The notes: generated from the letters alone by a model not told the origin. 64,000 nt of DNA from a bacterium D16-76 (GCA_009917445.1 QZEE01000003.1:1-64000), one strand, 5' to 3'. Shown: positions 34,327 to 43,415, counted from the stretch's first letter. Program-made: numbers and translations.

Positions 34327-34666
34327 GGCTGTCATCTCCTTAAAAAGCAAATTAAGCTGTAAGGGTGTTGTGGCTTGGTTTTAAATAATATCACAGAAAA
34401 AGGGAAAAAACTATCGGCATACCCTTTTATACTGTAACAATCGTGCACAAAGTGGGCTTGCGTGATGCCCACAACCGCTTTCCATATACCAGGAAGATAG
34501 AGGCCGGCCGCCGGCCTTCCCGGCGCGCAGCAGCATCCCAAGCCATTTGCGCGCGGCCCTTAAAGAGAGCGGCTATGGTAAAGCCTCCATAACCGGCCCT
34601 TTTGCCGCGTAAATTTCTATTCATTATTATAGCACAGAATACTTCCCCGCACAAGCAAAGAGTGGC
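34327..34666. other. Intergenic region with possible long leader for the D-amino-acid operon
   Basis: On the minus strand an extended -10 (TGTGCTATAAT, near 34630) could start a leader of about 300 bases containing GC-rich stems such as GGCCGGCGGCCGGCC. A nearer TATTAT at about 34388 offers a shorter leader. No known riboswitch class was recognised. A short open frame in the region (34427-34720) looks non-coding. Confidence 0.3.
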
Positions 34667-34695
34667 TTGCAATTTTGGGCTGGGTATTGTATAAT
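34667..34695 (+). promoter_or_regulatory. Promoter of the NfeD-SPFH operon
   Basis: TTGCAA (34667-34672) and TATAAT (34690-34695) are spaced 17 bases, 40 bases ahead of the NfeD start. Confidence 0.75.
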
Positions 34696-34734
34696 TTAAC
34701 TGAAAATTTTTTATCTTCAAAGGAGGGGTTCGGT

Positions 34735-35166
34735 ATGATGACAGGCATTTGGCTGGCCGTTACCATTGTGGCCGCCATTGTCGAGGCGGCTGTGCCGGCT
34801 CTGGTGTCCATCTGGTTTGTGCCGGGGGGACTGGGGGCGCTGATCTGCGCCCTGGCCGGCGGGCCGGAGTGGCTGCAGGCAGCGCTGTTCCTGGTGCTTT
34901 CTGCCCTGGCGCTGGCGGTCACGCGCCCTTTGGCAAAGCGCCTGCAAAAGCCGGGGCTCGTGGGCACCAACGCCGACCGGGTGCTGGGGGCCACGGCTGT
35001 GGTCACCGAGACCATCGACAACCTGCTTTCCCAGGGCCGCGTGACGGTTTTGGGGAACAGCTGGGCCGCCCGCAGCGTACAGCCCCAGGGGACTATCCCC
35101 GTGGGGGAAAAAGTAGTCGTGGAGCGCATTGAGGGTGTAAAGCTCATTGTAGCGCCAAAGGCGTAG
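34735..35166 (+). CDS. NfeD-family membrane protein, 143 residues
   Basis: Two or three membrane helices (GIWLAVTIVAAIVEAAVPAL and AALFLVLSALALAVT) precede an OB-fold C-terminal domain (LGATAVVTETIDNL to VGEKVVVERIEGVKLIV). This is the short NfeD form, which works with SPFH/flotillin proteins in membrane microdomain organisation. The SPFH gene follows 35 bases downstream, the usual pairing. Start ATG 34735 follows AAGGAGG; ATG 34738 is an alternative. Confidence 0.88.
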   Translation: MMTGIWLAVTIVAAIVEAAVPALVSIWFVPGGLGALICALAGGPEWLQAALFLVLSALALAVTRPLAKRLQKPGLVGTNADRVLGATAVVTETIDNLLSQGRVTVLGNSWAARSVQPQGTIPVGEKVVVERIEGVKLIVAPKA

Positions 35167-35201
35167 GGCCGCGCAAAGCGGCAGAGAGAGGAGTTTTTTT
35201 T

Positions 35202-36122
35202 ATGGAAGACATGGTTTACTTGGTAGAACAGTTTGCCGGCGCCCTGGGCTGGGTGGCCCTGGCTGTGGTGGTGCTGGCGGTCATCATTTCCAACATCAAG
35301 GTGGTGCCCCAGGCCCACGCCTACGTGGTAGAGCGCCTGGGGGCGTTCCATGCCTCTTGGGGCACGGGGCTGCACTTTAAAATCCCCTTTTTAGACCGCA
35401 TCGCCAAAAAAGTCAGCCTGAAAGAACAGGTCATCGATTTCCCGCCCCAGCCCGTCATCACCAAAGACAACGTGACCATGCAGATCGACACGGTGGTGTA
35501 TTTCCAAATTACCGACCCCAAGCTTTATGCCTACGGCGTAGAAAGCCCCCTGTCCGCCATTGAGAACCTTAGCGCCACCACCCTGCGCAACATCATCGGC
35601 GACATGGAGCTGGACCACACCCTGACCTCCCGCGACGTGATCAACTCCAAAATCCGGGTAATTTTAGACGAGGCCACCGACGCCTGGGGTATCAAGGTAA
35701 ACCGGGTAGAGCTCAAAAACATCATCCCCCCCGCCGAAATCCAGGACAGCATGGAGAAGCAGATGAAAGCCGAGCGCGAACGCCGCGCAAAGATTTTGGA
35801 CGCCGAGGGCGAAAAGCGCAGCGCCATCCTCATTGCCGAGGGCCAAAAGGAGTCTGCCGTGCTGCGTGCCGAGGCCGTAAAGGAGACGAAAATCCGCGAA
35901 GCCCAGGGCGAGGCCGAGGCTATCCTTTCTGTGCAGCGGGCTTTGGCGGACGCCATTAAGCTCATGAACGAAGCCGCCCCCACCGACCAGGTCATCGCCC
36001 TAAAGAGCCTGGAAGCTTTCCAAAAAGCCGCGGACGGCAAGGCCACCAAGATCATCATCCCCTCCAACGTGCAGGGCATGGCAGGCCTGGCCACCACGCT
36101 GAAAGAATTGATAAAAGACTAA
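35202..36122 (+). CDS. SPFH/stomatin-like membrane protein (QmcA type), 306 residues
   Basis: An N-terminal helix (LGWVALAVVVLAVIISN) anchors an SPFH domain (VVPQAHAYVVERLGAFH, LKEQVIDFPPQPVITKDNV, VNRVELKNIIPP). A long coiled-coil rich in Glu, Ala and Arg follows (MKAERERRAKILDAEGEKR), with a hydrophobic C-terminus. Such proteins oligomerise into membrane cages that influence membrane fluidity and protease activity. It is operonic with NfeD and followed by a strong terminator. Confidence 0.92.
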   Translation: MEDMVYLVEQFAGALGWVALAVVVLAVIISNIKVVPQAHAYVVERLGAFHASWGTGLHFKIPFLDRIAKKVSLKEQVIDFPPQPVITKDNVTMQIDTVVYFQITDPKLYAYGVESPLSAIENLSATTLRNIIGDMELDHTLTSRDVINSKIRVILDEATDAWGIKVNRVELKNIIPPAEIQDSMEKQMKAERERRAKILDAEGEKRSAILIAEGQKESAVLRAEAVKETKIREAQGEAEAILSVQRALADAIKLMNEAAPTDQVIALKSLEAFQKAADGKATKIIIPSNVQGMAGLATTLKELIKD

Positions 36123-36132
36123 AGCCATGCCC

Positions 36133-36162
36133 AAAAGGGCCCGGGGATGTCCGGGCCCTTTT
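36133..36162 (+). terminator. Rho-independent terminator
   Basis: AAAAGGGCCCGG (36133-36144) and CCGGGCCCTTTT (36151-36162) are perfectly complementary. Confidence 0.88.
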
Positions 36163-36413
36163 CTCTTGCGGCGGCCGCTGCCCGCTATACAAAACGCAAA
36201 CGCCGCGCGAACCGTTTGCGTCCAGCAACCGGTCGGGCCGGAGAAGGTCCCCAGTGGGGACCGTTCTGACCCGACCGAGTCGGCAGACGAGACCAGGCGA
36301 GGCCGAAGCCCCTACGCCGCCGGAGGCACAAGCCACGTTTTGGGAAGCCGCGTGCCTGCGGCCCTTGCACTTTTGGCAGATTCGGTGTATACTTCCTGTA
36401 AACCGAAAAAATT
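36163..36413. repeat. Intergenic GC-rich hairpin region related to copy A
   Basis: No gene is seen. The stretch contains GTCCCCAGTGGGGAC-type stems and the module GACCGAGTCGGCAGACG (from 36273), which matches the end of repeat copy A at 19 of 21 positions and the inverted copy near 63200. Confidence 0.55.
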
Positions 36414-36429
36414 GGAGAGGATGAAGCAC

Positions 36430-36756
36430 ATGCCATTTATCGATGTACGCACCAGCTGCCCGGTCAGCGCCGCCCAAGAAGAGGGCCTAAAAGCCCAGCT
36501 GGGCAAAGCCATTGCCCTTATCCCTGGCAAAAGCGAAGGGAGCCTGATGGTGCAGTTTACCGACAATTGCCGCCTGTGGTTCGGCGGCCAGCAGGAGGGC
36601 CCAATCGCCTTTGTAAACGTCATGGTTTACGGCGCTTCTGCAAAGGAAGCGTATAAGGAGTTCAGCGACGCCGTAGTCCCCCAGCTGGAACAGGTACTGG
36701 GCTGCAGGCACGTGTACCTGAAATTTGAAGAAGTGCCCAACTGGTTCTGGAATTGA
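36430..36756 (+). CDS. Tautomerase (MIF-like) family protein, 108 residues
   Basis: The protein begins MPFIDVRTSCPV, so Met removal would expose the N-terminal proline that is the catalytic base of the tautomerase/MIF superfamily. The remainder (GKSEGSLMVQFTDNCRLWFG, then FVNVMVYGA) follows the MIF-type beta-alpha-beta repeat, and the length is right for one trimer subunit. The substrate is unknown; phenylpyruvate or similar keto-enol compounds are typical. The ATG at 36430 is preferred over the one nine bases upstream because of the proline and the spacing to GGAGAGG. Confidence 0.78.
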   Translation: MPFIDVRTSCPVSAAQEEGLKAQLGKAIALIPGKSEGSLMVQFTDNCRLWFGGQQEGPIAFVNVMVYGASAKEAYKEFSDAVVPQLEQVLGCRHVYLKFEEVPNWFWN

Positions 36757-36778
36757 CCCCACAGAAAGGAAATGTCAA

Positions 36779-37279
36779 ATGCTTAAAAAAGTAGCCGTCA
36801 TCATGGGCAGCGACAGCGACCTGCCTGTATTAGAGCCCTGCATCAAACGCCTAAAGGCCCTGGGCATTGGGACCGAGGCCCACGTCATGTCCGCCCACCG
36901 CACCCCCGCCGCCGCCAGCGCCTTTGCCGGCGCCGCCCGGGAGAAGGGCTTTGGCGCCATTATCGCCGCCGCCGGCAAAGCCGCCCACTTGGCCGGCGTG
37001 CTGGCCGCACACACCACCCTGCCCGTTATCGGCGTCCCGGTCAAGTCCTCCACCCTGGACGGGCTGGACGCCCTTTTAGCCACTGTCCAGATGCCTACCG
37101 GCATCCCCGTGGCCACTGTGGCCATCGACGGCGCGGAAAACGCCGCCCTCCTGGCCGCCCAGATTTTAGCCCTCTCCGATGACGCCCTGGCCCAGAAGCT
37201 TTCCCAGATGAAGCAGGACATGGAAGCGGGTGTGGCGAAAAAGGACGCGGCCTTGCAGGAAAAGCTGGCGGCGCTTTAA
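36779..37279 (+). CDS. purE: 5-(carboxyamino)imidazole ribonucleotide mutase PurE, 166 residues
   Basis: Class I PurE signatures are present: VIMGSDSDLPVL, MSAHRTP, AAAGKAAHLAGVLAAHTTLP and PVIGVPV followed by KSSTLDGLD and VQMPTGIPVATVAI. The enzyme converts N5-CAIR to CAIR in purine synthesis. The ATG at 36779 follows AGAAAGGA. It is separated from other pur genes, following the tautomerase gene by 22 bases, and is followed by repeat copy F. Confidence 0.93.
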   Translation: MLKKVAVIMGSDSDLPVLEPCIKRLKALGIGTEAHVMSAHRTPAAASAFAGAAREKGFGAIIAAAGKAAHLAGVLAAHTTLPVIGVPVKSSTLDGLDALLATVQMPTGIPVATVAIDGAENAALLAAQILALSDDALAQKLSQMKQDMEAGVAKKDAALQEKLAAL

Positions 37280-37340
37280 GACCTTGGGGCGCTGCCCCAA
37301 ACCCTGCAAGCCCTTTTGAAAAAGGGCTTGACCCGAAAAC
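37278..37340 (-). repeat. Dispersed intergenic repeat, copy F (partial, inverted)
   Basis: The minus strand ends with the family terminus GGGGC-N-GCCCCAAGGTCTT, preceded by AAGCCC/GGGCTT modules. It abuts the purE stop codon. Confidence 0.6.
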
Positions 37341-37406
37341 CAATTAGGGGATGAGGGGCCGCACTCCGTTGCACAAAGAAAATAAACCTAAAGGGGAATA
37401 GAAAAT

Positions 37407-38636
37407 ATGAAAAAGACCATCATGCGCAAATACGCGCAGCTGGTAGTCAAGACCGGCGTAAACATTAAGAAGGGCCAGGGCTGCTGCATTTTCGCCCAGG
37501 TAGAGCAGCACGAGTTTGCCGAAATGGTGGCAGAGGAGGCCTACCGCGCCGGTGCCAAGTGGGTGCATATGATGTGGCAGGACCAGGATTTCCAGAAACT
37601 GCAGTTCCGCCACGAAAGCGTCACCCAGCGCAGCCGGGTAGAGGAATGGGAAAAGGCCCAGCAGCAGTTTATTGTAGACAACCTGCCGGTGCGCATCTCC
37701 ATCGTGTCCGCCGACCCGGACGGGCTTAAAGGCGTGAATGTGGACAAAATGCAGAAGATCAACGCTGCCCGGGGCCGGGTGCTGAAGCCTTACCGGGACG
37801 CCATCGAGAACAAGCACCAGTGGACCATCGTAGCGGTTCCCTCTAAAAAATGGGCCAAAAAGGTCTTCCCCGGCGAGCGCACCTCTGCCGCGGTGGAGAA
37901 GCTGTGGGAGGCTATTTTGAAGACCGTCCGCATTACCGAGGCCAACGACCCCCAGGCGGAATGGGACCAGCACAACAAGACCATCATGGAGAAGTGCGAA
38001 AAGCTTACCGCCTACGACTTCGACTACCTCCACTACGAAAGTCCCAACGGCACCGATTTCAAGTGCTGGCTCATCCCCGGCGGCAAGTGGAACGGCGGCG
38101 GCGAGACCCTCATCGACGGCACCTTCTTTAACCCCAACATGCCCACCGAGGAAGCCTTCACCTCCCCCTTAAAGGGCAAGTGCGAGGGCACCCTGGTTGC
38201 CACCCTGCCCCTTTCCTACCAGGGCAATTTGATCGACAAGTTCTCCATCACCTTTAAAGACGGCCGGGCCGTCTCCTGCCAGGCCGAGCAGGGCCAGGCG
38301 CTGCTGGAAAAGATGATTGCCATGGACGAGGGCGCCGCCATGCTGGGCGAGCTGGCCCTGGTGCCGGACGATTCCCCAATTTCCAACTCTGGCATCCTGT
38401 TCTACAATACCCTCTTTGACGAAAACGCCGCCTGCCACGTGGCCCTGGGCATGGGCTTTAACGACACCATCCCCGGCTATGCGGACATGACCAAGGAAGA
38501 GATTGCCGCAAAGGGCATCAACGATTCCATCATCCATGTAGATTTTATGGTGGGCAGCAAAGACCTGAATGTCACCGGCTACACCCGCGACGGCCAAGCC
38601 GTGCCGGTCTTTAAAAACGGCAACTGGGCCATTTAA
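37407..38636 (+). CDS. M29-family aminopeptidase, 409 residues
   Basis: This protein matches thermophilic aminopeptidase T/PepS-type metallopeptidases (M29). It has KYAQLVVKTGVNIKKGQG at the N-terminus and metal-ligand blocks in the C-terminal half: Glu and His residues in ALLEKMIAMDEGAAMLGELAL, CHVALGMGFNDTIPGY and INDSIIHVDFMVGSKDLNV. It removes N-terminal residues from peptides in the cytoplasm. The ATG follows AAAGGGGAA. It is monocistronic. Confidence 0.92.
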   Translation: MKKTIMRKYAQLVVKTGVNIKKGQGCCIFAQVEQHEFAEMVAEEAYRAGAKWVHMMWQDQDFQKLQFRHESVTQRSRVEEWEKAQQQFIVDNLPVRISIVSADPDGLKGVNVDKMQKINAARGRVLKPYRDAIENKHQWTIVAVPSKKWAKKVFPGERTSAAVEKLWEAILKTVRITEANDPQAEWDQHNKTIMEKCEKLTAYDFDYLHYESPNGTDFKCWLIPGGKWNGGGETLIDGTFFNPNMPTEEAFTSPLKGKCEGTLVATLPLSYQGNLIDKFSITFKDGRAVSCQAEQGQALLEKMIAMDEGAAMLGELALVPDDSPISNSGILFYNTLFDENAACHVALGMGFNDTIPGYADMTKEEIAAKGINDSIIHVDFMVGSKDLNVTGYTRDGQAVPVFKNGNWAI

Positions 38637-38668
38637 GCCGCCAATCACAGCTTTGCCGCAATTTCTCT

Positions 38669-38696
38669 TTACAAGTTAGCTTTTTTAATATATAAT
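38669..38696 (+). promoter_or_regulatory. Promoter of the LRR-SLH protein gene
   Basis: TTACAA (38669-38674) and TATAAT (38691-38696) are separated by 16 bases, 40 bases before the start. Confidence 0.65.
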
Positions 38697-38735
38697 GTAG
38701 AAAACCCTGTTGCTAACGAAAAAAGAAGGAAATCT

Positions 38736-40148
38736 ATGAAAAAGCTTGTGCCCTTGTTATGTGCATTGCTGTTGCTTTTATGTACAGGCATGCCCGCGCT
38801 GGCTGTAGAAGTGGAGCCGACTATCGAGTTTGAAATCAACAATACGTACCATGCCCGGATTTGTACATACACGTTCCCCAATGGCGGGGTATTGTATTTC
38901 GCGGAGCCCCTGGAGGAACGCGAGGATATAATCCCCGGCTGGTCGTTGTACAAATCGGAAAACCTGCAGGGCGAGATCGTGATACCAGAATATATAGAGG
39001 GGAAACCAGTATCACGGCTGCACTTTGAAAACTGGCCGAATCCCATGGGCCCCCATGTGTCCTGCCTGCTTAGTAACCCGGAAATGACCTCCATTACCTT
39101 CCCGTCCACTTTACGTGAAATAGCCGGTGTCAGCGTAAATGCGGACTGGTTCGAGGGCTGCTCTAAGCTAGAGGAAATTATTTTTACGGGAGATGGGCCG
39201 GAAAAGCTGGACCGGTACTTTTTTGGCAGCATACCCAGCTTAAAGCGTATAACGCTGCCCAAAAAAGTGGCAGACATAGCGGGTGCTTTTGAATCCCATT
39301 ATTACCGGTCCACAGGCCTTGAAAGCATCGAGCTGGACCCGGAAAACCCCCATTTTGTAATGGATGGGCAAGGCATCCTCTATACATCCGATATGACGAC
39401 CGTGATCACAGCCATACAAGGTGCTGCGGAACGCAAGACCGTCACGCTGCCAGACAGTGTCCATACCATTCGTTGGGGTGCCTTTGCGGGCTGTACACAG
39501 CTGGAGCGGATTTTTGGCGGGAACAGCTGGATAAAAGGATTTGACAAAGGGGAGTACACCTACGGCCATAGCGTTGTAGAACAATGCCCTGCCTTGAACC
39601 CTTTCCAAGACACCTATGGCCACTGGAGCGAAAGCGTGGTAAAATGGGCTTATGATGAGGGCATTATGAACGGCCAGTCCAGCCGGACATTCAGCCCCGA
39701 CACCATGGTAAATAGGGGCATGGCCTGTACAATTCTGTACCGTTTTGCCGGCCTTGAAACAGACGGGGATAACGGGGCAGCATCCCCCTTCCCCGACGTG
39801 CCGCGTGATGCATACTACGGCCCGGCCGTTGCCTGGGCTGCCGGGGAAAATATCGTGCAGGGCTATGACGACGGCCTTTTCCATCCGGCTGATTCCATCA
39901 CCCGGGAGCAACTGGCGGCGATTTTGTACCGCTACGCTTCGCCCTTAGGCGAGAAAAACGGCCCAGGCCCGGAGCTGGGCAGCTTTGAAGACGCAGGCGA
40001 TGTAAGCGAATACGCCCAAGAGGCCATAGCCTGGGCCGTAAGTGCAGGGCTGATACAGGGCAAAGGCGATAATCGCTTAGACCCCCAGGGCCTTGCCACC
40101 CGGGCCGAAATGGCGGCCATGATGCAGCGGCTTCAAGCGTTAAGCTAA
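38736..40148 (+). CDS. Leucine-rich-repeat surface protein with SLH domains, 470 residues
   Basis: A signal peptide (MKKLVPLLCALLLLLCTGM, cleavage near ALA) is followed by BspA-like leucine-rich units (MTSITFPSTLREIAG, LEEIIFTGDG, LKRITLPKKVADI, KTVTLPDSVHTI). Three SLH domains follow from about residue 287 (FQDTYGHWSESVVKWAYDEG, FPDVPRDAYYGPAVAWAAGE, AQEAIAWAVSAGLI). It should sit on the cell wall and bind proteins or host ligands. It uses more balanced codons than its neighbours but resembles the SLH region of the surface protein at 11.6 kb only at domain level. Confidence 0.88.
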   Translation: MKKLVPLLCALLLLLCTGMPALAVEVEPTIEFEINNTYHARICTYTFPNGGVLYFAEPLEEREDIIPGWSLYKSENLQGEIVIPEYIEGKPVSRLHFENWPNPMGPHVSCLLSNPEMTSITFPSTLREIAGVSVNADWFEGCSKLEEIIFTGDGPEKLDRYFFGSIPSLKRITLPKKVADIAGAFESHYYRSTGLESIELDPENPHFVMDGQGILYTSDMTTVITAIQGAAERKTVTLPDSVHTIRWGAFAGCTQLERIFGGNSWIKGFDKGEYTYGHSVVEQCPALNPFQDTYGHWSESVVKWAYDEGIMNGQSSRTFSPDTMVNRGMACTILYRFAGLETDGDNGAASPFPDVPRDAYYGPAVAWAAGENIVQGYDDGLFHPADSITREQLAAILYRYASPLGEKNGPGPELGSFEDAGDVSEYAQEAIAWAVSAGLIQGKGDNRLDPQGLATRAEMAAMMQRLQALS

Positions 40149-40509
40149 ATTTACGGTGAGCTAGGTATACAAAGGGCCAACCCCCCGCCACAAAAGGGCT
40201 TGTTGTCTGCGCAAGGCGGGCGGCAGGCCCTTTTGCCTGCCCGATGCAGGGCATATGCGGCCTTACAGCCTCGCAGAAAGCGGGCCGGGCGGTTAGCTAA
40301 AAGGTCGGTTAGCCGGCTGCCCATACCCGGCTTTTTGGTGATTTATGTAGGGCCGCCCAGCGAACCGGGCGACAAAATACAGAATTTTGCTACTCAAAAA
40401 CAGGTGGTAACAAAACGGTTACTTTCTACGCTTTTTGCGCAAAAACCCGCGTTTTGTAAACAACTTGTAACCTTTGTCATTCTTTTGTTGCTTTTGGGAT
40501 TTGCCGGGT
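40149..40509. other. Intergenic region without a recognised gene
   Basis: It contains a stem of GGCAGGC/GCCTGCC that may terminate the SLH gene, and an AT-rich stretch with GTAACAAAACGGTTAC and TTGTAAACAACTTGTAACC motifs before the convergent membrane gene. No coding frame looks real. Confidence 0.3.
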
Positions 40510-40893
40510 TCAGCGGTCGGCATTGGCTTCCAGCCGCCGGTAAAAATCGCACAGGGCCATGGCGGGCAGGGTAAGCCCGCACCACAGCAGGGAGTAGGGC
40601 AGGCACACCTGCCCCAAGATATTCAGGGGCATGCCGGAGTAGTCCCATACCTGCAGGCCCATAAGCCGGTTGACAATAAGCCCTGTGCACAGCTCTACCC
40701 CGGTAATAATGCCCGACCCCATAAGGCACCGCGCCAAAAGCCCCTGGCGGCGCAGGCGGCCGCAGCACACCCGCCCAATCAGCGTCAGGCAGACCCCGCC
40801 CGCCACGGCCATAGAGTAGTGCGTGCGCCCCCGCCAGAGCATTTCCAGGGTGGGGTAGGCGCAGCTGCCGGTTAAAAAGAGAAGACCGTCCAT
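40510..40893 (-). CDS. Putative ABC-transporter-permease-like membrane protein (CmpB family), 127 residues
   Basis: A four-helix membrane protein with VELCTGLIVNRLMGLQVWDY and SGMPLNILGQVCLPYSLLW, the signature of the PF06541 family (putative ABC transporter permease), common in Clostridia. No ATP-binding partner is adjacent and the function is unproven. The start lies near the divergent galE gene. Confidence 0.75.
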   Translation of the reverse strand: MDGLLFLTGSCAYPTLEMLWRGRTHYSMAVAGGVCLTLIGRVCCGRLRRQGLLARCLMGSGIITGVELCTGLIVNRLMGLQVWDYSGMPLNILGQVCLPYSLLWCGLTLPAMALCDFYRRLEANADR

Positions 40894-41045
40894 CGTTGTT
40901 TTCCCGTCCTTTCCCGTGATTCATGAAAGCTATTGTACCCGGGGCGCGCCTTATTATTACAGCCGCTTTATTGCCCGGCAAACAGGGGATGCAACGGCCG
41001 GACAGTTTTTTGTAACATATGCGGATGGTTTTCCCAGGGGGGGAT

Positions 41046-41055
41046 ATGCTATAAT
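41046..41055 (+). promoter_or_regulatory. Extended -10 promoter of galE
   Basis: TATGCTATAAT carries a TG extension and a perfect -10 (41050-41055), with no good -35; galE begins 50 bases later. Confidence 0.45.
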
Positions 41056-41105
41056 TTTGACAGCAAGGCAGAAGCAAACGGCCAAGCGGAAAGGCGGTAA
41101 AGCAT

Positions 41106-42128
41106 ATGAAAGTTTTAGTAACGGGCGGGGCCGGGTATATCGGCACCCACACCTGCGTGACCCTGCTGGGGCAGGGCTATGAAGTGGTGATCGTGGATAA
41201 CCTGAGCAACAGCAAGCCCGCGGCGGTAGAGCGCGTGCGGGAGCTAAGCGGCAAGGACGTGGCCTTTTACCAGGAGGACGTAGGGGACGAGCAGGCCCTG
41301 CGGGACATTTTCCAGAAGGAAAAGCCCCAGGCGGTCATCCACTTTGCCGGGTATAAGGCGGTGGGGGAATCGGTGGAACAGCCCCTGAAATATTATGAGA
41401 ACAACGTGGGGATCACGGTCGCGCTGCTGAAGGTCATGGGCCAGTGCGGCGTGAAAAACATCGTGTTCAGCTCTTCGGCCACGGTGTACGGCGACGTGGA
41501 AAACCCGCCCTTGCGGGAGGACGCCAAGCTGCCCCATCACGCCAACTGCCCCTACGGCACCACCAAGCTGATCAACGAACAGATGATTACCGACTGCGCC
41601 CACGCAGACCCGGCCTTTAACGCCGTGCTGCTGCGGTACTTCAACCCCGTGGGCGCCCATGAAAGCGGCCGCATTGGCGAGGACCCCGCGGGCACACCCA
41701 ACAACCTGGCCCCCTACATCGTGCAGACCGTGGTGGGCAAGCGGGACAAGCTCCACGTGTTCGGCAACGACTACCCCACCCCGGACGGCACCTGCATCCG
41801 GGACTATATCCACGTGGTGGACCTGGCCGAAGGCCACGCGGCGGCCCTGAAGCTGTTTGAGAAGGGCGGCTGCGGGCTGCGGGTCTACAACCTGGGCACA
41901 GGCCGGGGGCACTCGGTGATGGAAGTCTTGAAAGCCTTCTGCGAGGCTGCCGGGCAGGAAATCCCCTATGTAATTGACGGCCGCCGGGACGGCGACCTGC
42001 CGGAAAGCTACGCCGATGTCTCCAAAGCCAAGCGGGAGCTGGGCTGGGAAGCCAAGAAGACGCTGCAGGATATGTGCGTGGATTCCCTGCGCTGGCAGCG
42101 CCAGAACCCGGACGGGTATGGGGACTAA
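41106..42128 (+). CDS. galE: UDP-glucose 4-epimerase GalE, 340 residues
   Basis: This extended short-chain dehydrogenase has the NAD-binding VTGGAGYIGTHT motif at the N-terminus, SSSATVYGD (catalytic Ser) and YGTTK (catalytic Tyr and Lys). The ALLRYFNPVGAHESGRIGED-type block specific to GalE is present. It interconverts UDP-glucose and UDP-galactose for sugar use and cell-surface polymers. Length is typical. It precedes maf by three bases and is probably co-transcribed with it. Confidence 0.94.
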   Translation: MKVLVTGGAGYIGTHTCVTLLGQGYEVVIVDNLSNSKPAAVERVRELSGKDVAFYQEDVGDEQALRDIFQKEKPQAVIHFAGYKAVGESVEQPLKYYENNVGITVALLKVMGQCGVKNIVFSSSATVYGDVENPPLREDAKLPHHANCPYGTTKLINEQMITDCAHADPAFNAVLLRYFNPVGAHESGRIGEDPAGTPNNLAPYIVQTVVGKRDKLHVFGNDYPTPDGTCIRDYIHVVDLAEGHAAALKLFEKGGCGLRVYNLGTGRGHSVMEVLKAFCEAAGQEIPYVIDGRRDGDLPESYADVSKAKRELGWEAKKTLQDMCVDSLRWQRQNPDGYGD

Positions 42129-42131
42129 AGG

Positions 42132-42707
42132 ATGGGCAGCTTTGTCATAAGGGAAAAGGTGGTGCTGGCCTCTTCGTCCCCCAGCCGCAAAATGCTGCTG
42201 GAAAGGGCGGGGATGGACTTTGAGGTGGTGGTCTCCGGCGTGGATGAGGACGTGCCGGAAAGCTTTACCCCCGCCCAGGCTGTAGAGGCTTTATGCGCCC
42301 GCAAGGCGGAAGCCGTGGCCCCCCTGCGCCCGGGGCGGGCCATTATCGCGGCGGACTCTGTGGTGGCCATCGATGGCAGAATACTGGGCAAGCCCGAGGA
42401 CGACGAAGGGGCAAAAGCTATGCTCCGGTTGCTTTCGGGGCGCACCCATAAGATCTACACCGGGGTGTGCCTGCTGGCGGGCGGCAGGAAGGAAGTCTTC
42501 CACCAGGTGACGGATGTAAAGTTTTACGACCTTACAGACCAGGAGATCGCCGCCTATGTGGGCATGGGGGAATCCCGGGGCCGGGCGGGGTCTTACGGCA
42601 TAGAGGGTATCGGCGTGGTGCTGGTTGAGTCCATTGTGGGGGACTATTCCAACATTGTAGGCCTGCCTGTGGCGGAGACCATACGGCGGCTGCGGGCCAT
42701 GCTGTAG
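42132..42707 (+). CDS. maf: Maf-family nucleoside triphosphate pyrophosphatase, 191 residues
   Basis: The N-terminal LASSSPSRKMLLERAGMDF and central AADSVVAIDGRILGKP, with the C-terminal GSYGIEGIGVVLVESIVGDY, are the Maf signatures. These enzymes hydrolyse non-canonical or pyrimidine nucleoside triphosphates and are linked to septum control. It begins three bases after galE. Confidence 0.93.
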   Translation: MGSFVIREKVVLASSSPSRKMLLERAGMDFEVVVSGVDEDVPESFTPAQAVEALCARKAEAVAPLRPGRAIIAADSVVAIDGRILGKPEDDEGAKAMLRLLSGRTHKIYTGVCLLAGGRKEVFHQVTDVKFYDLTDQEIAAYVGMGESRGRAGSYGIEGIGVVLVESIVGDYSNIVGLPVAETIRRLRAML

Positions 42708-42793
42708 TGGGCGCTAAAAAATCGCTTATAGGGGACGCCGGGGCCTGCGGGCGCCCGGCGCCGCTCTTTTTGCGGCAGGGAGGATGTGCGCGG

Positions 42794-43384
42794 ATGGAAT
42801 ATGTAGGGGAAGAATTTACCGGCCTGCGGCTGGAAGGCGGGGAAGTAAACGGTATTTTGTTTGAAGACTGCCTGTTTACAGACTGCCGCTTGGAAGGGGT
42901 CGCCCTGCGGGGGTGCCGGTTTACGGGGTGCCACTTTAGGGGATGCCGGCTGGGCGGGCTGAAGGCGGACAACGTGCAGGCCATGGGCAACTCCTTTGAG
43001 GGCTGCGTGGTGCTGGGGTTGGACTGGTCGGCCCTGCTGGACCCCCGCAAGCAGGATTTGGGCTTTTTGCCCTTTGACAGCTTTGCCCGGTGCACGCTGC
43101 ACCACTGTGTCTTTTTCCACCTGGACATGCGGAAGTTTTCCTTTGCCGGGTGCGACCTGGCAGGCAGCTTTTTTGAGGGCTGCCGCCTTTCCGGGGCGGA
43201 TTTTTCCGGGTGCCCCCTGCGGGGCGCGTCCTTTTCCCATTGCGACCTTACAGGGGCGGATTTCCGCCGTGCGCAAGAGTACAGCTTCTCTACAGAGGGG
43301 AACCAGGTGAAGGGGGCGAAGTTCTCTATGCCGGAGGCGGTGGGGCTGCTGTATGGGCTGGGGCTGCAAATTGAAGAGGGGTGA
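42794..43384 (+). CDS. Pentapeptide-repeat protein, 196 residues
   Basis: The ATG at 42794 follows GGGAGG. Many A(D/N/S)(L/F)xx-type units appear (FEDCLFTDCRLEGVALRGCR and LAGSFFEGCRLSGADFSGCP), which fold into a right-handed quadrilateral beta-helix. Cysteine is unusually common at the repeat corner. It resembles the Qnr/McbG subgroup in general organisation, which can mimic DNA and protect gyrase, but the assignment is tentative. The GTG start overlapping the maf stop is less likely. Confidence 0.78.
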   Translation: MEYVGEEFTGLRLEGGEVNGILFEDCLFTDCRLEGVALRGCRFTGCHFRGCRLGGLKADNVQAMGNSFEGCVVLGLDWSALLDPRKQDLGFLPFDSFARCTLHHCVFFHLDMRKFSFAGCDLAGSFFEGCRLSGADFSGCPLRGASFSHCDLTGADFRRAQEYSFSTEGNQVKGAKFSMPEAVGLLYGLGLQIEEG

Positions 43385-43415
43385 AAGGGCCCTGCCAGGC
43401 GGCGGGGCCTTTTTG
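43383..43415 (+). terminator. Rho-independent terminator
   Basis: AAAGGGCCCTGCC pairs with GGCGGGGCC and is followed by TTTTT, just after the pentapeptide gene. Confidence 0.65.

Noticed and set aside
34427-34720. 97-codon leftward ORF upstream of the D-amino-acid operon
   Set aside because: It crosses the NfeD promoter, has no ribosome binding site, and its sequence looks like translated stem structures.
36127-36429. Extended start of the tautomerase gene
   Set aside because: The region is a hairpin-rich intergenic repeat, and the enzyme family needs an N-terminal proline directly after the initiator Met.
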